Assembly: GCA_031771865.1 (NCBI GenBank)
Contig: JASISA010000026.1
Location: 930,001 to 994,000 of the forward strand
DNA from: Nothophaeocryptopus gaeumannii
Taxonomy: Eukaryota; Ascomycota; Dothideomycetes; Mycosphaerellales; Mycosphaerellaceae
Length of the DNA stretch: 64,000 nt
Reading direction: 5' to 3'
The notes below the pieces were generated by a model that saw nothing but the letters and a program-made list of their open reading frames with translations, was not told the DNA's origin and made no database searches. This document shows positions 31,899 through 44,990 of this stretch, in pieces; position 1 is the first letter of the stretch, and the number at the start of each line of letters is the position of its first letter. A program made the position numbers and the translations under genes.

Positions 31899-32501
31899 AC
31901 GGAAAGAATCGGCACATTTGGTCAAATTCCAGATAGCGTTGTATACTGCGAGCCGTAGAGTAATCAAGAAAGTAGAATCAGGTGCCAGTCTCGAGGGCCC
32001 CGTGATGTCCGCAAGGTTTCACCCTACTTGGTCTCTGTTGTAGGATAGACCTTCAGGGCATCCGTGTATCATGAACTCATCGTGTGAGTGTTACTACTGG
32101 ACCAGACGAGTCTTGAAGAATAGCGTTTTGGTTCATCGTCAATGTTCTCGTGATCGATGTCAGGGAGGTGAATGTTTTGGTGAGAAAGCGCAGTGCAAGG
32201 GTCTTGTGGATGCGGCTGAAACTGTGGTCTGTGCGCGACTCCAGATGAGATCGCTAAGCGGCAAGATCACAAGAACAGCGGCCGACCACATCAACTTCGA
32301 CCAGCAATCACCACCATACCGATACTGCTTAGAGTCAAGATACAACGGACTTGACATCTTTGCCGGTCAAAAACCACAGCATTACGACTTCCAAAACCCA
32401 GCGATCTACCCTCCTAAGGAAACGACATCCCTCCAACCTGCCCTCGTGAGCTCCATACACACATCCTCATCTCCACCCTACCTCTTTATATACACACAAC
32501 C
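31899..32501. other. Intergenic region upstream of SIT4-type phosphatase
   Basis: About 600 bp with the 3' end of the MFS gene and the promoter of the phosphatase. A tttatata stretch lies about 10 bp before the start codon, too close to be a normal TATA box. An open frame at 32071-32625 overlaps the phosphatase start in another frame and shows nothing recognisable. Confidence 0.45.
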
Positions 32502-34034
32502 ATGGCCCGCTCCTCAGACACCGACGTCCCCCAACCGGGTCCCGCCATCCTCTCCTCCCACGCCGGCCCAGACGAATGGCTCTCCCAAGCGCGCCAATGC
32601 CGCTACCTCCCCGAAGCCGACATGAAACGCCTCTGCGAAATCGTCAAAGAATGCCTAATGGAAGAATCCAACATCCAACCCGTCTCCGCACCGGTAACAG
32701 TCTGCGGCGATATCCACGGACAATTCTACGATTTGCTGGAACTGTTTAATGTAGCGGGAGGAATGCCCGGGGAGGTTGATATCCAGGCGGCGGAGAAAGC
32801 GGCCGGGGAGAGAGAGAAGCATGCGGCGAGGAGTAAGAGGAGTTCGATGAGTACGGGTGGTAGGGGAGGGGCGATTAGTCTGTCGGATATTGAGCCTCCG
32901 AGTCAGATTACGGATCCGAAGGTTAAGAGGAAGATGAAAAGGAGATATCAGAGGGATAGCGCGTACACTTCCGCTGCTTCGAATGATGGGTCGGAGGCTG
33001 GTGGTGAGGGGGAAGAGGAGGAGAGAGGAAGAGTGCGGAGCAGGAGCATGGGCGAGAGAGATGCGATTGATGATGACGAGGAGATTGATGAGGGTGGAAG
33101 TGATGATAGTGGGGTGGGGGTTAGGAGTCCTGAGCCTAGCAGGAGTAAGAGCACATCGGGGAAGAGCAACAACAATAAGGTGGATCATGCGAATGGTCTT
33201 CAAAATTTCATTTTCTTGGGAGATTTTGTGGATCGAGGGTATTTCTCTTTAGAGACTTTCACGCTCCTCATGTGTTTGAAGGCCAAGTACGTCCAACCCA
33301 CATCCTACCTCCTTCATATCAGAAGCTAACAGTCATTCTTCTTAGATACCCCGACAAAGTCACCCTCGTCCGCGGCAACCACGAATCCCGCCAAATCACC
33401 CAAGTCTACGGCTTCTACGAAGAATGCCAACAGAAATACGGCAACGCATCCGTCTGGAAATCCTGCTGTCAAGTCTTCGACTTCCTCGCCCTAGCCGCCA
33501 TCATCGACGGCAAAGTCCTCTGTGTCCACGGAGGTCTATCCCCAGAGATTAGAACTCTCGATCAAATCCGCGTTGTTGCCCGAGCGCAGGAAATCCCTCA
33601 CGAGGGCGCTTTTTGCGACCTGGTTTGGAGTGATCCCGAAGACGTTGATACGTGGGCTGTGAGTCCCAGAGGGGCCGGGTGGTTGTTTGGGGATAAAGTT
33701 TCTAGTGAGGTGAGTTCTTCCTCCCTATCCCACACACACACCATGCACATCCTCAATACTGACCTCATTGTTCTAGTTCAACCACGTCAACGGCCTCTCC
33801 CTCATCGCCCGCGCCCACCAACTCGTCAACGAAGGCTACAAGTACCATTTCGCATCGCAGGACGTTGTCACCGTTTGGTCGGCACCGAATTACTGCTACA
33901 GATGTGGTAATGTGGCGAGTATCATGACGCTGGGAGAGGATTTGAATCCGGATTTCAAGATTTTCAGTGCGGTGCCGGATCATAGGCGGGCTGTGCCGGC
34001 GGGGAGGCAGGGGAGGGGAGAGTATTTCTTGTAG
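32502..34034 (+). CDS. SIT4: SIT4/PP6-type Ser/Thr protein phosphatase catalytic subunit with acidic insertion
   Basis: Three exons (32502-33286, 33346-33709, 33777-34034) give 468 residues. The metal-binding motifs GDIHGQ (69-74), GDFVDRG (240-246) and RGNHE are present. N-terminal DEWLSQA...LMEESNIQPV and C-terminal ...CYRCGNVASIM...FKIFSAVPD...YFL point to the SIT4/PP6 branch rather than PP2A, PP4 or PPG1. PP6 acts in G1/S control, TOR signalling and DNA-damage responses (family knowledge). Between the first and second metal motifs sits an insertion of about 140 residues (roughly 90-232). It is rich in Ser, Arg, Glu and Asp and contains EPPSQITDPKVKRKMKRR and a run of acidic residues. The insertion is exonic and in frame. 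It should loop out from the catalytic core. Confidence 0.93.
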
Positions 34035-34053
34035 GTGGTGAGTTGAGGGAAGG

Positions 34054-34102
34054 AGATGGGAGATGGGAGATGGGAGATGGGAGATGGGAGATGGGAGATG
34101 GG
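34054..34102 (+). repeat. Seven-copy heptamer minisatellite
   Basis: Seven perfect copies of agatggg in tandem, starting 20 bp after the phosphatase stop codon and therefore in its 3' UTR or terminator region. Such arrays are slippage-prone and polymorphic. Confidence 0.95.
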
Positions 34103-37100
34103 AGGGAATAGGGCTGGTGGATTGCAGATGATGAGAATGTGCATACGGTACCTCTTGGTTGAGTGTGGTATTCTTGGCCGAGATTGGGAATGACGTGGAG
34201 TTTGAATGGAGTCGGACAAGAGAGATATGTACATCATGGGTGTGTATGACCTGACGTGATGATACCCTTACAGCTTACATGAGAATGTCACCTACGCGCT
34301 TATTCCTCGAAGCTGGTCAATCAATTTGCTGCTTCCTTACCTTGGAAAGTTGGACTTAAGAATCTGAGAGTCCATCTTGCCAACCACTGACGGACCATCA
34401 CTCATCCATGCATTGACTGCTTCGACGCAGACGTAGCACTGAACTAGGCTTCAGGACGCTCTCGTACTTACAAGACTGTCTGATGAGCACCCTCAGCGGC
34501 ATCGTGCCCCTTTGAGCTCTGAGTGCGATGGCCAGCCAGGGATGGGCATTGGGTTCTGCAAGTCAAGAGAGGCGCCGACAGCGAGTATTATCAACCTCTA
34601 GCTCCAGGGAATTTTGATATATCATAGGTGAAAAGGTCAGGCTATCGCAAGTGCGCTTTTCATCCTCTTTTAGTGAGCAGCTGTTTCAGGGCTGGTCATC
34701 CAGCTAGACCTCACGAAGGCCCTTCTCTATGGCAATGTAAGGCACGAGCGTCCCAAGCTCTCACAATGCCATATTCGGGACTCAGCTCTCGAACTGTGGT
34801 GCAGATTGCAACCAGACGGCTGCATTGCTTGTCGATGGAAGGATGGGAAAGGCCTAGGCTGTTTGGAAGATTGATCTCGAGCAAGTGAAATCAGCCCCAC
34901 CAAGGACCATCGCTCATATGCTCCAGGAGAGAGCTAAATTGCACCTCCCAATGTGCGAGGTAGGCATCAAGGGCGAAGCAGAGATGAAGAAATGCAGCCT
35001 ACACGCGCCATGCAGCCTGTGCCCGTCCCGCGCATGCATGTGAATGGCATATAAGGCCAGCCGGAGATGTCTGGCAGCACGTGGGCAGCGAGCATTATGT
35101 CGCGCATGCAGAAGCCTCTGTACCTTCTTGCGAGCGTGATACGAGCCAGGTGAAGTCCAATCAACCTCTCGCTCTCCTCAGCGATCTCGCGTGCTGTCGC
35201 CGCAGGGCAGCAAGCCATAATCTTGCTTTCCAAATTGCATCCGCATCGAATGTTCGGTTCGGTTCGCGATTGCCCTGTCGTTTCAGCTGTGCTGACATGT
35301 CCCCATGAGAGACGGCAAGGGCGCACCATCTGATGGAGCTGCGCCGACGAGTTCGTATTTCGCCGAGCAAGTCCGGAGGACAAAGGAAGCTATTCGAAGA
35401 GTGGCTGTATCAGGCCACCTGAAACATTCTCCGAGCTGTCACTGGTCAAATTTGACTGGTATGTTCTTCCCGCTCCAATGTCATTTCTCAAAATCTGTCC
35501 GTGTTCGTCTGAGTGGACGGAGTGTTCAGTATTGAGCCTTATGGCAGATCATCGCAAGTCCATTACTCGCGGAGAGTTCTCCGACCCATTAGTCGGGAGG
35601 GAGCGTCACAGATTGAGTGCTCGGTCGGCTCGGTGCACGGCAGGCTACGGGGTAGCCGAAGTATGTTCTGAACTTCTTGGATACTTCTTTTGCATCTTGG
35701 ACGTGAAATTGAGATTCGGTCGGCGCGCCTTGGCGGCTTGAATGGTGGTGTCGTTCTTTTCCAAGAGCCGGCGCTTATGTGTGGCGTCAGGAAAAGTAAT
35801 GGGGTGAGGTCGAGACTGCCGACGCAGCTACGCCGTCTTGGGACATGGCTAGGCGCACGTTGGGTATCCTTGCGTTGATTCACTGGACTTCAAGTGACGA
35901 TGGAGCTGATGTCGGTGGATAAACCGAGTGAAGTTCAAATCGGGTTCGAAGACCATCAGCGTACTGTGGTGAAGCATTTGTATGTCGTTCGTCTGCGAGA
36001 CATTCTCGTGGCAAATGAGCGATTCGCGATTCGCGATTCGACCAAAGAGTGCCCATTCATGGCAAAGCTGTACAGTCACTTTGTACATCGACAAGTGTAG
36101 GATGCCCTCCCTTATACTGCCACATCGTGCGGAAAGTAAGATAGCAAAAGTTGGCCGTATCGTAGTGAAGGCCGCGTTTGCGAGAGGATTCGACAAGCTG
36201 TTTCGTTGAGCTCCTGACGTCTGCGCTGTCTGGAAACGCACTGCCCAGAATCTCTTCAAGCACCTGCATCTACCTTGCGAGGTGCAGTTTAGCAGAACCG
36301 ACCACGACTGACGGAGACTTTGTCATGAGGCAGATGTGGGCTGACAGGCATCAGGCATGTATGCTTTTCTCAGCTTGGTACAAGCAGGCCGGCATGGATT
36401 ACCTGCATGGAGTGGTAATTGCTATAATAAAAAACCAATACTGTTACGCCATCCCAGTGTACAGCAGATGCCCATACCTGGTTTTGACATTAGCACTATT
36501 CGCTTCAGCCATAGCAGATCTGCCTCAAGCTGGCGGCTTTGTTGAAGAGCAATCGCGCAAAAATGTCGTCAGCCCGTCACAAATTTTGCGATGTCAATGG
36601 ACGATAGCGTTTGGCTCAAAAGCAGATAGGGTTCTGCGGAGAAGAGTCAAGTCGATCTAAGGATGGCAGAAGAGGCTCCGCGAACCGGGATACCAAAAGT
36701 TGACCACGAGTCGTAAATGAAGTGCGGTCCGGCTGGCGGGGTCCCAGACGGCCAGTAGCTCACTGGACAGAGGACCGCGTGAGCATCTCTTGGGGCTGTT
36801 CTGGTCAGAGAGCTTTCGGTCGGATGCCGGTGGAGATGTGTAGACGCGTGTTGACGAAGTCTTTGCACGAGAGTCCTGTTTCGTGCTTCTGAAAGTTGGA
36901 GACGATCGACTGAGAGCGCGTTGTGTGCGTTGTCCATCTCAGGTTGGAGCTGCCGAGGTGATCAAGATCTCCTTGCGACGGGAGAAACGGCGAGCGGCAG
37001 GATGGTTTACTTGGCGACGTAGAAAAGATGTGGGCGGAGATCGGGCGGCGAAGGCACTAGACGAAGCATGTCAGCGGCACTGCTGCGAGGCCGTGGAAGC

Positions 37101-38440
37101 TGGCTTGCGGCAGCCACACCAGGCCAACGCAGGTACCTCCGAGTACGCAGTGGGGAGCTGTCCACGCTGCAGCAGCGACGCAACGAGGCTGCATAGGGAA
37201 ATGAATCATCGAAGCCGCTGCCAGCTGCGATGTGCTGGCGCGCATTCAACAAGACGGGAGTGGTGTTGTGGCAGGAGAGTGACAGGCAACGATGGTTGTC
37301 TTCATGACAGGACTGCTCATTTGATTAAGGGCGGCGCAGGATCTTCAGCGATGTCGAGTTCTTTCTGTTAATTAAAGGCTGCGTTTCACCGGCTCGGCGG
37401 GTGGAGGAGAAGGAAGGTGGAATGGTAGGCAAAGTTGGCGCTACGGACGGTTCCACTCGGCTGGATCCAGGACTTCCACTTCCAGGACCTGGGGTCTTCG
37501 GGCCTTCCGAGCGGTGGTGATGGCGACGAGTCGACGACCTCTTCAACGGGAACGTGGAAGGCATCTGCCGAACAGAACGCGGTGTGGCTGATCGGGTCCT
37601 GTTGTTGGAGATGGGTCGTCGGCGGAGGTACGAAGTGATGATGGAAGTGATATAGCACTTCACGCGTGGAAGTACGGAGCCGACTCGGCCAACGCATGTG
37701 GGTGACAGGGATGGAAAGGCGACGCTGCAGTCGTGTTGCGAAAGGGGTAGCAAGGGCGAAAGTCAAGGGAGTGAAGCAAATCTGACGGGGGCAGCGGCAG
37801 CGGTAAGTTCGTCTAGCAGAAGCATATGATATGATTGCAGTAGTCGCAGCAGCGGAATAACGGACGTTGTTCGAGGACTGACGAATTAATCACTCGCTTC
37901 CAACCTCTGACATACACCCAAAGACACCTCGCGATATCATCGTGGCCATTGTGTCGCAGTGGCGGACCGCGGCATCGACTTTCCATCACCGCCACCGATA
38001 GTTACAGTACAGCAGCGGGCCCGATATCTGCTCTGCATACGACCCTGTCCTTGTGCCCAACTCAACAGTCAACACAGCGCGAATCCTTGTCGCGGCCGCA
38101 TAATTGCATGCACGCCTGCCGACGTCTCATCCAGCAACCTTGTTTCCATGCTGCGCGAGTCGGGCGGAGTGTTGGTATCTAAGCCGCGCTCCCAATAACA
38201 CTGACCTACTCGCGTTGCATCTCTCCATCGTTCGCAGCGACTCAAACACAGCGGGCTTGCTGCCCGTCGCAGGCGAACTCCCGCAAGCCCTTTAACTTCC
38301 GAAGTCGAAAGGTCCCTTACTTGGGCCCCCCCCCGGTCGGCAGATTCCACGCGCGACACCTCCGACAGGTCGACTGTCTCTAGCGAGCTGCCAGGATCCG
38401 ACGCTGGTGCTGGCCTGGTGGAGCCAGACACAGGACAGCG
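34103..38440. other. Long gene-poor region upstream of the kinesin gene
   Basis: About 4.3 kb without a convincing gene. Frames of 60-160 codons occur on both strands, but none has a recognisable domain, and they overlap one another freely. A small triple repeat (gattcgc units) lies at about 36020-36040. A poly-C run lies near 38327. Part of the right side is likely the kinesin promoter and leader. Confidence 0.45.
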
Positions 38441-41400
38441 ATGGAACAACCGCCTCCTGTCAATGTTTCCACCGCGCTGCCTCTCGCGTCTCCAACCTCA
38501 CCCACGGGCGCTTTCACGCCCGTCTCCATGAAACACGTACGCACCGGCAGTCGCATGGCGGAGAGCAGGACGAGCGACGACGAGGTCGCGCGAACTGCCG
38601 TCAAAGTCGGTACGTAGAACAGAGAAGAGGATTCATCATGTGATGAACAACGGTGTACTAATTCATGCTTCAGCTGTTCGAGTCCGTCCCCCTCTCAAGG
38701 CATCCGATCCTGGCTACGATTTGATACCACAGCGTTTCCGCGAGAGCACATGTGAAGTGCCCACCAACAGCCAATTGTCCGTGCAATCACCGCAAGGCAG
38801 GAAGCTGTTCCTTTTCGACCGCGTTTTCGACGAACAGACGACACAAGAAGGAGTATGGGAGTACGTGAGCGACAGCGTGTCCTCATTCGTGAAGGGCTAC
38901 AATGTCTCCATACTTGCATATGGACAGTCGGGCGCGGGCAAGTCATACACAATGGGCACGTCCGGCCCGGAGGACCAGAATGAGCCGGAGGTCAAGGGTA
39001 TTGTACCGCGAGCAGCGCAAGCCCTATTTGAAAAGCTGAATGGCACGGGCCCAGTGTCGAGACCATCTGGACTGCAGACACCCAAGCGATACTCAACACA
39101 AGCGCTCCCAACCTTTACGAATATTCAGAAAGCCCAGCCACCAGCTCGGAACTGGGACATCAAGGCGACATACGTCGAGATCTACAACGAGCAGCTCCGC
39201 GATTTGCTCATACCCGAACATGTGCCCTCGGCTGAGCGCGGACAAGTCGCGATTCGAGAGGACACCAAGGGCCGAATCATGCTGACTGGACTGACGCAAT
39301 TGCCCATCAACTCGGCGGAGGACATCCTCGATGCACTCAACTTTGGATCTACCATCAGACAGACTGACGCGACTGCCATCAACGCGCGGTCTTCTCGCTC
39401 GCATGCGGTCTTCAGTTTGAACCTCATTCAAAAGAAGACTGATTCTGGCCCTTCAACATCGAAGCAAGACAAGCGCAGGTCAATGCCGGTCGAACATGTG
39501 ACTGGAGCCGAGAGTGTCGTCACTATCGACAGCAAGTTGCATTTCGTTGATTTGGCTGGTAGCGAACGGTTGAAGAATACGGGAGCGACCGGTGACCGCG
39601 CCAAAGAAGGAATCTCCATCAACGCAGGTCTCGCCAGCCTGGGGAAGGTTATCTCCCAACTATCGTCGAAACACGCCAACACCCACATATCATATCGTGA
39701 CTCGAGACTGACCAGATTGCTTCAAGATTCCCTTGGTGGTAATGCCATCACGTTTATGGTTGCTTGCGTAACGCCTGCCGTGTTTCATCTCAGCGAAACA
39801 CTGAATACGGTGACCTACGCCCAGCGTGCCCGAGCAATCCAGAGCAAACCGGAGATCCAGCAGACGCATGAAGAAAGCGACAAGCAAGCCGCCATTGATC
39901 GACTCCGAGCCGAAGTCAGCTTCCTGCGAGACCAGATCCGGCACGTTGAGCACTCGGGCGGCAGGACTATGGATAGAGAAGACCATGGAGCAAGAAATAA
40001 AGGCCGAGAGAATGATCTCCAATCCCAGCTCATGGATATGCAGGAGAACTACAATGCCCTCAGTCAAAGACACGCCAAGCTCATCGCCGAGATATCCAAG
40101 AGCCGAGACAACGAGTACGCAGATACGCCGCTGCTCAACGAAGCCATTGGCGACAATGCCTCCGAGAGGATCAAGCGGTCCAACTCCTTCGCAGAGGCCG
40201 TCGAACAGGTCGTACTCGAGTATGAGAAGACGATCCAGAGCCTCGAATCATCTCTTTCCAAGACCAGATCATCGTTATCGACCACTGAAAGCACTCTGCT
40301 CGAGAAGGAGACACGCATCGCATATATGGAAACCATCCAGAAGCAGCTGCAATCTCGGATTGCGAAGTACATGGAACGAGAACAAAACAACGACTCCTAC
40401 ACGCGCGATCTGGAGAGCAAGATGGAGGGAGCGACGACCGAAGAGGAGCGCAAAGAAACCATGATCGACGAGCTGCGAAAAGAGATCGCACGAGTCCGAG
40501 ATAGCGAGTCCAATGCCGAAGACTACATATCCACACTTGAGGAGCGGCTGGCCGAAGCCGAGCAAGATCAAGAGATCATGCAGCGCGAGATCGACCGTCT
40601 CGAACACGTCGTCGAACGCCAGCGGAGCATTGGTCGGCTTGACAACCTTTTGGGAGAATTAGATCACGTCCGAGGAAATGAGACCAAAGTCAATGGCCGG
40701 GCAGGATCGCTTTCACCCGAGCCAACTCCCAAGGTTAACGGTCATGCCGATGACTACGATCCTTTCAAATCCGCTGAGGGAGATGACGGGTTCGAAAAAG
40801 TCGAGCACTCCGAGCACGAAGGCCTAGACGAGCAAGCAAAGCGATTGTCAGCTTCTGAGGCCCAGAGAAGTCCCGCACAGGACGACTTCATGGCAGAAAA
40901 GCTCGAGAATCTTACACAAGAGTTCTTCGACCTGCGTTCAGAGCACGAGACTGTACTCACTGATTACGATAACCTCCAGCAGAAATACCGCACAGCTCTG
41001 GAGACCCTGGCCAAGTTGGAGTACGACAAGGAGGCCGCACTCAAAGCGCCAGCCGCCGAGACTCGAAACGAGACACCTGTGGCGAGTAGCCGATCTTCTT
41101 TTTTAGCAGACGCGGGGATGAAGGAAGAAGAAAGGACTACAGATGGACAGCCTACATCCTCGCGCTCGTCGTCGCCGGAGTTGTCCTCGCAGCAGCAGCA
41201 GAACACTGGCGCCGGAGCAGAGAAGGACATGACTGGTTTGGGCAGTGAACAGGTGGTGACTCCCACCGAGGCCGACCCAGCGCAGATCCCTCTGCCAGGC
41301 GAGAAGCAGGAAGACCTTCTCCAGGAGATGGAGACACTTAGAAAGCTCCACGCTGAGAAGGAGGTCTCCGTTACCGAGCTGACTAGGAACTACATGAGCC

Positions 41401-43829
41401 TTGCGCAAAGGCATGAAGCGACGCTCACCCAAGTGGAGGAGCTGAAGCAGGAGGTTCAGCAGTCACAACGTTCTGCTTCTCCAATCTTTCCGAACTCGCC
41501 TGGATTCACCAATACCAAGCATTCCTGGCGCCGCAAGTCGGAAGAGATCCTCAGCAGCAACTCTGACCGCGCTTCGAGATCTTACGTGTCACTTCGGACA
41601 ATGGTTCTCAACAATTTCGAAGAGCAAGCAGACGTTCGACATACATTCGAGAACAACCTCAACACAGTAATGGCTGAGTTGCACGGGCGGTCAGAGAGAG
41701 TTCAGGCGCTGGAGAACGAGATCACAACGCTCAAGAAGGATATGGATCATAAGCAGACCATCATCACTGGCTTGACTCGTGAGCGATCGAGTTTGGCCGC
41801 CGCAAGCTCTGCAGGAGTGGACTTCTCGATCGTTGGCCAGATGCGCGAGCAACTCGTGGAGAGCGAGAACCAGATTCGCCTTCTTCAGGAACAACACGCG
41901 GAACGCGAGAAGGAGCTACAGTCGGAGGTCGAGAAGCTCAAGGTAACGCTTGCGGAGCATCAAGACAACCTCGCGAAGAACTCCCTTCCCACACCCGTTG
42001 ACGATCGAATGTACTCTCAACTGCCCAGAAACTTCCTGGAGACACCAGCAATGGAGACCATACCAAATTTCGAGAAGAGTGAGCAACAAGCGTCCATGGG
42101 CGCGTTGCGGTCGACAGATAATGAGCACGTGCAACGACTACAGCAGGAAGTCGCCGCGTGGGAAAGCAAGCACCAGGAAGTCATGGATACCATGACTGCC
42201 TCTCAGGCTGAGCTTCTAAACACCATCTCGGATCTTCAAGAATCTTTGCGCAAGGCGGGGAAGAGCGTCGGCTTACGATCGCCTGCTCTCCCTAGCGACT
42301 ACGATGATGCCGACGTGCTGGAGTTCGAACGTGCTAAGCACAGGGAGATCGTTGAGACGCTCAACTCGCAGGTGCAGGAGCACAAGAAGATTGCAGATGA
42401 GCGCGTTGTCCGCTTGGAGCAACTGCAAAAGCAGCATGCCACCATCCTGCAGCAGGTAGATGGTGATTCGGAGTCACGCGAATTGACACATAAGGACTTG
42501 CAGACTCATAAAGAGTTGGTGTTCAACCTCGAACACCAACTGCAGGTCCACAAATCCGCGATCACGATTCACCAGGAGAGCTTGGAGACATTGCAGGCTT
42601 CTCACAGCAAGGAGATTGAGGATCACACAGCCAGGTATACTGAATTACAGCAGAAGCATGAGCGCGTGACGGCCGATCTTGGAAACCAACTCACGGATGC
42701 CAAGGGCGAAATCTCGCACCTGCTTCGGAATGCATCTGCTGCACTGGGCTATGAGACGAATCAGTCTCAACTACAGTCTCAAATCCAAGGTCTGGTTGAC
42801 GAGGGCAAGGAACTTCATGGCCGCCATTTGAAGACCACGAACGAACTCAAGGCAGTTCAAGAGGAGCTGCAGAGTGCGATCAATCGCTCGGTCGAGATGG
42901 AGAGCCAGCTCTCTGACCTCAAGACCCAGAACGAGGCCAAGTCCAAGGACTTGGAGCAGATGAGTGACAAGTTCAATAAAAGCTCTGCACTCGTTGACCA
43001 GCTCGAGGAGCAGCTCAATAGCAACTACGACGAGCACCAGGCGACTAACAAGCGCCTGTCCAGCATACAAACCGACACCTTGCAAGCTCGTCAAGAGCTC
43101 GAAAGGGAACTGGAAGAGACAAAAGCCAGAAATGCGCACTTGGAGCAGCAGATCACTGCCTTCAAGCACATGTCTGTCACGTCCAACAATTCGTCGCACT
43201 ACAATCGCGACTCGCTCTCGCCAGAGGCAGCGGCTGTGGCTCTTGGCCGGACCGGATCGTCGTCTTCTGGAGCTCGCAAGTCCGGGCCGACAGCTCTTCC
43301 AACACCTCCGCCCTCTATTCCCCTTCCACCTCTGCCGGGCTCCCCGAACTCATCGACACCACCTGCGGCGTTCGATAGGACGACGTCGCCAACGCCTCGT
43401 GGAACCTCTCCAGCCCCGACTCAGACCTCACCGCCTGCCTCGCGCCACACATCTCACGAAGTCAGCCCAAGCCCGGCCGTTTCGCAGCTCATCGAAGAGC
43501 AAGAAGCTCGCATCCGTACGATTGAGAAGCACCTCTTCGCCGAGAAGCAGCTCACGGCTACGCTGGAGGAAGCGCTTGTCGATCTGGAGACTTCGGCCAA
43601 CCGGACGAAGTCGGAGATGGAGAACTGGCGTAAGAAGTGTCAGACACTGGAAGATGAGCTCGTCAGCCTTCGCAAGGAGCGGTCGAGCTCTCGTGCCAGT
43701 TTGCAGGCTGTCGAGGAGGAGCGCGAGATGAGAAAACGTGCAGAACACGCTCGTCAAGCACTCGAAGCTCGCATGCAAGAGCTCAACCAAAACAAGAAAA
43801 AGAAGAAGAGCGGGCTCAACTGCTTCTAG
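38441..43829 (+). CDS. Kinesin with N-terminal motor and long coiled-coil tail (kinesin-4-like)
   Basis: Exons 38441-38609 and 38674-43829 (64-nt intron) give 1774 residues. Splicing creates TAVKVAVRVRPPL, the first strand of a kinesin motor. The in-frame ATG at 38640 lies inside the intron and is not the true start. The P-loop is GQSGAGKSYT (from residue 140). Switch I is NARSSRSH and switch II is VDLAGSERL; the neck region follows YAQRARAI. From about residue 440 to 1590 the protein is mostly charged heptad coiled coil. A Pro/Ser/Thr-rich stretch follows (about 1600-1680), then another coiled coil and a lysine-rich end KKKKKSGLNCF. The protein should be a plus-end microtubule motor. Its subfamily is uncertain: kinesin-4-like is the best guess from the N-terminal motor and long coiled coil. 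Confidence 0.9.
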
Positions 43830-44990
43830 GAGAAGCATGTCCGTCATCATCTGACTGTTCGACATCGCCAATCCTCCAAGCACGAAAAAGGCCTCTCCCA
43901 CGCGCATGTCACCCTCCTGTATCATTAAGCGGCCACCAATTTGGCCTTTCACTTCTTTTCGCCATTCCCCTGGACCTGACCTCTTTTGTTCGCACTATAC
44001 CCACATTGCGCACACGCAAACTCCGACGCTGAAGAGAGGACACGTACACCCACGAAGTTTCTATGTGACATACCGGCGTTGATACCACATCTGCCTTGCT
44101 TGCAATTGCTTTTTTGAAAGTTACGATGCTTATGTCCGCGCGAGCGCACGCGCACATTCGAGACCGGCGCTGGAACAAAGGCGCTACGAGAGGGAGGCCA
44201 ACAGTCAGGAATCTATTGGAACTGGACATACGCAGGCAGGAGGTGGAAAATACGGGACTTCTTTAATTGAGACTGCTGTGGATGTTGTTGCTCTTGCTTG
44301 ATTTCGGCTAATACCCCTTTACGCAATGCTTTTTGCTAGCTATCTGAGATAGTCACTGTACAATTGAACATCTGGGGCAGGAAGCTTCAACATAAGTTCC
44401 TCCACGAGCTTCACTTTCACTGACTCGCAGATGAGGCATGCATGAGACAACGGTGAGACATGCTCGAAAGAGGAGTAGCGGCAAGAGAAATGGCAAAAGA
44501 GTGTGGCGAAAAGAACACAATCTACATCAACGCAACACCGTTCGTATGCAACGCGCCACTCGAGATCGGGGTGAGCTCAGGTGATGGGTGGACAACCAAC
44601 ATCTCGCCACGCACCAGGTGGCAGGCGACTTACTGACTGAGCTATTGCATTGAGGACGATTGCTTGGAGGAGGGTGATTTCAAAGTAAGTACGAGGGTAG
44701 GCTGTGATGGGTACATGCGCGGGTATCTTGGATTGGGTGAGTGAGTGAGGGATTGAGTGGAGAAGATCGATTGAGAGAGATGCTCATGGAAGATGATCAA
44801 TTCTAGAAGTTCAAAATCTCTTTTGGTTCTCATGTGCAGTTGTTCTCGAATCAACGACACCGTGAAACACTTGAAACGGATACCTAATCTTATACTTGTT
44901 CTTTGGTTTATGGCTGATTCGATCATTAGGTACGTACCCGTGGGCATTTCTCTCGGTCACTACTGTACGTAGCTCGTCATCTCCAGCCTT
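43830..44990. other. Intergenic region
   Basis: About 1.1 kb between the end of the kinesin gene and the end of the converging F-box-like gene. It should hold two terminators. No gene-like frame is visible. Confidence 0.5.

Noticed and set aside
32502..34034. Assignment of the phosphatase to PPG1
   Set aside because: The N-terminal DEWL...LMEESNIQPV and the C-terminal FKIFSAVPD...YFL fit SIT4/PP6 much better than PPG1.
34628..37766. Numerous 60-160 codon frames on both strands in the gene-poor region before the kinesin
   Set aside because: They overlap each other on both strands, lack domains and show no consistent splice chain.
38640..38673. Start of the kinesin at the ATG at 38640
   Set aside because: This ATG lies in the intron. 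Splicing from 38609 to 38674 builds the canonical first motor strand, and the upstream exon has its own ATG.
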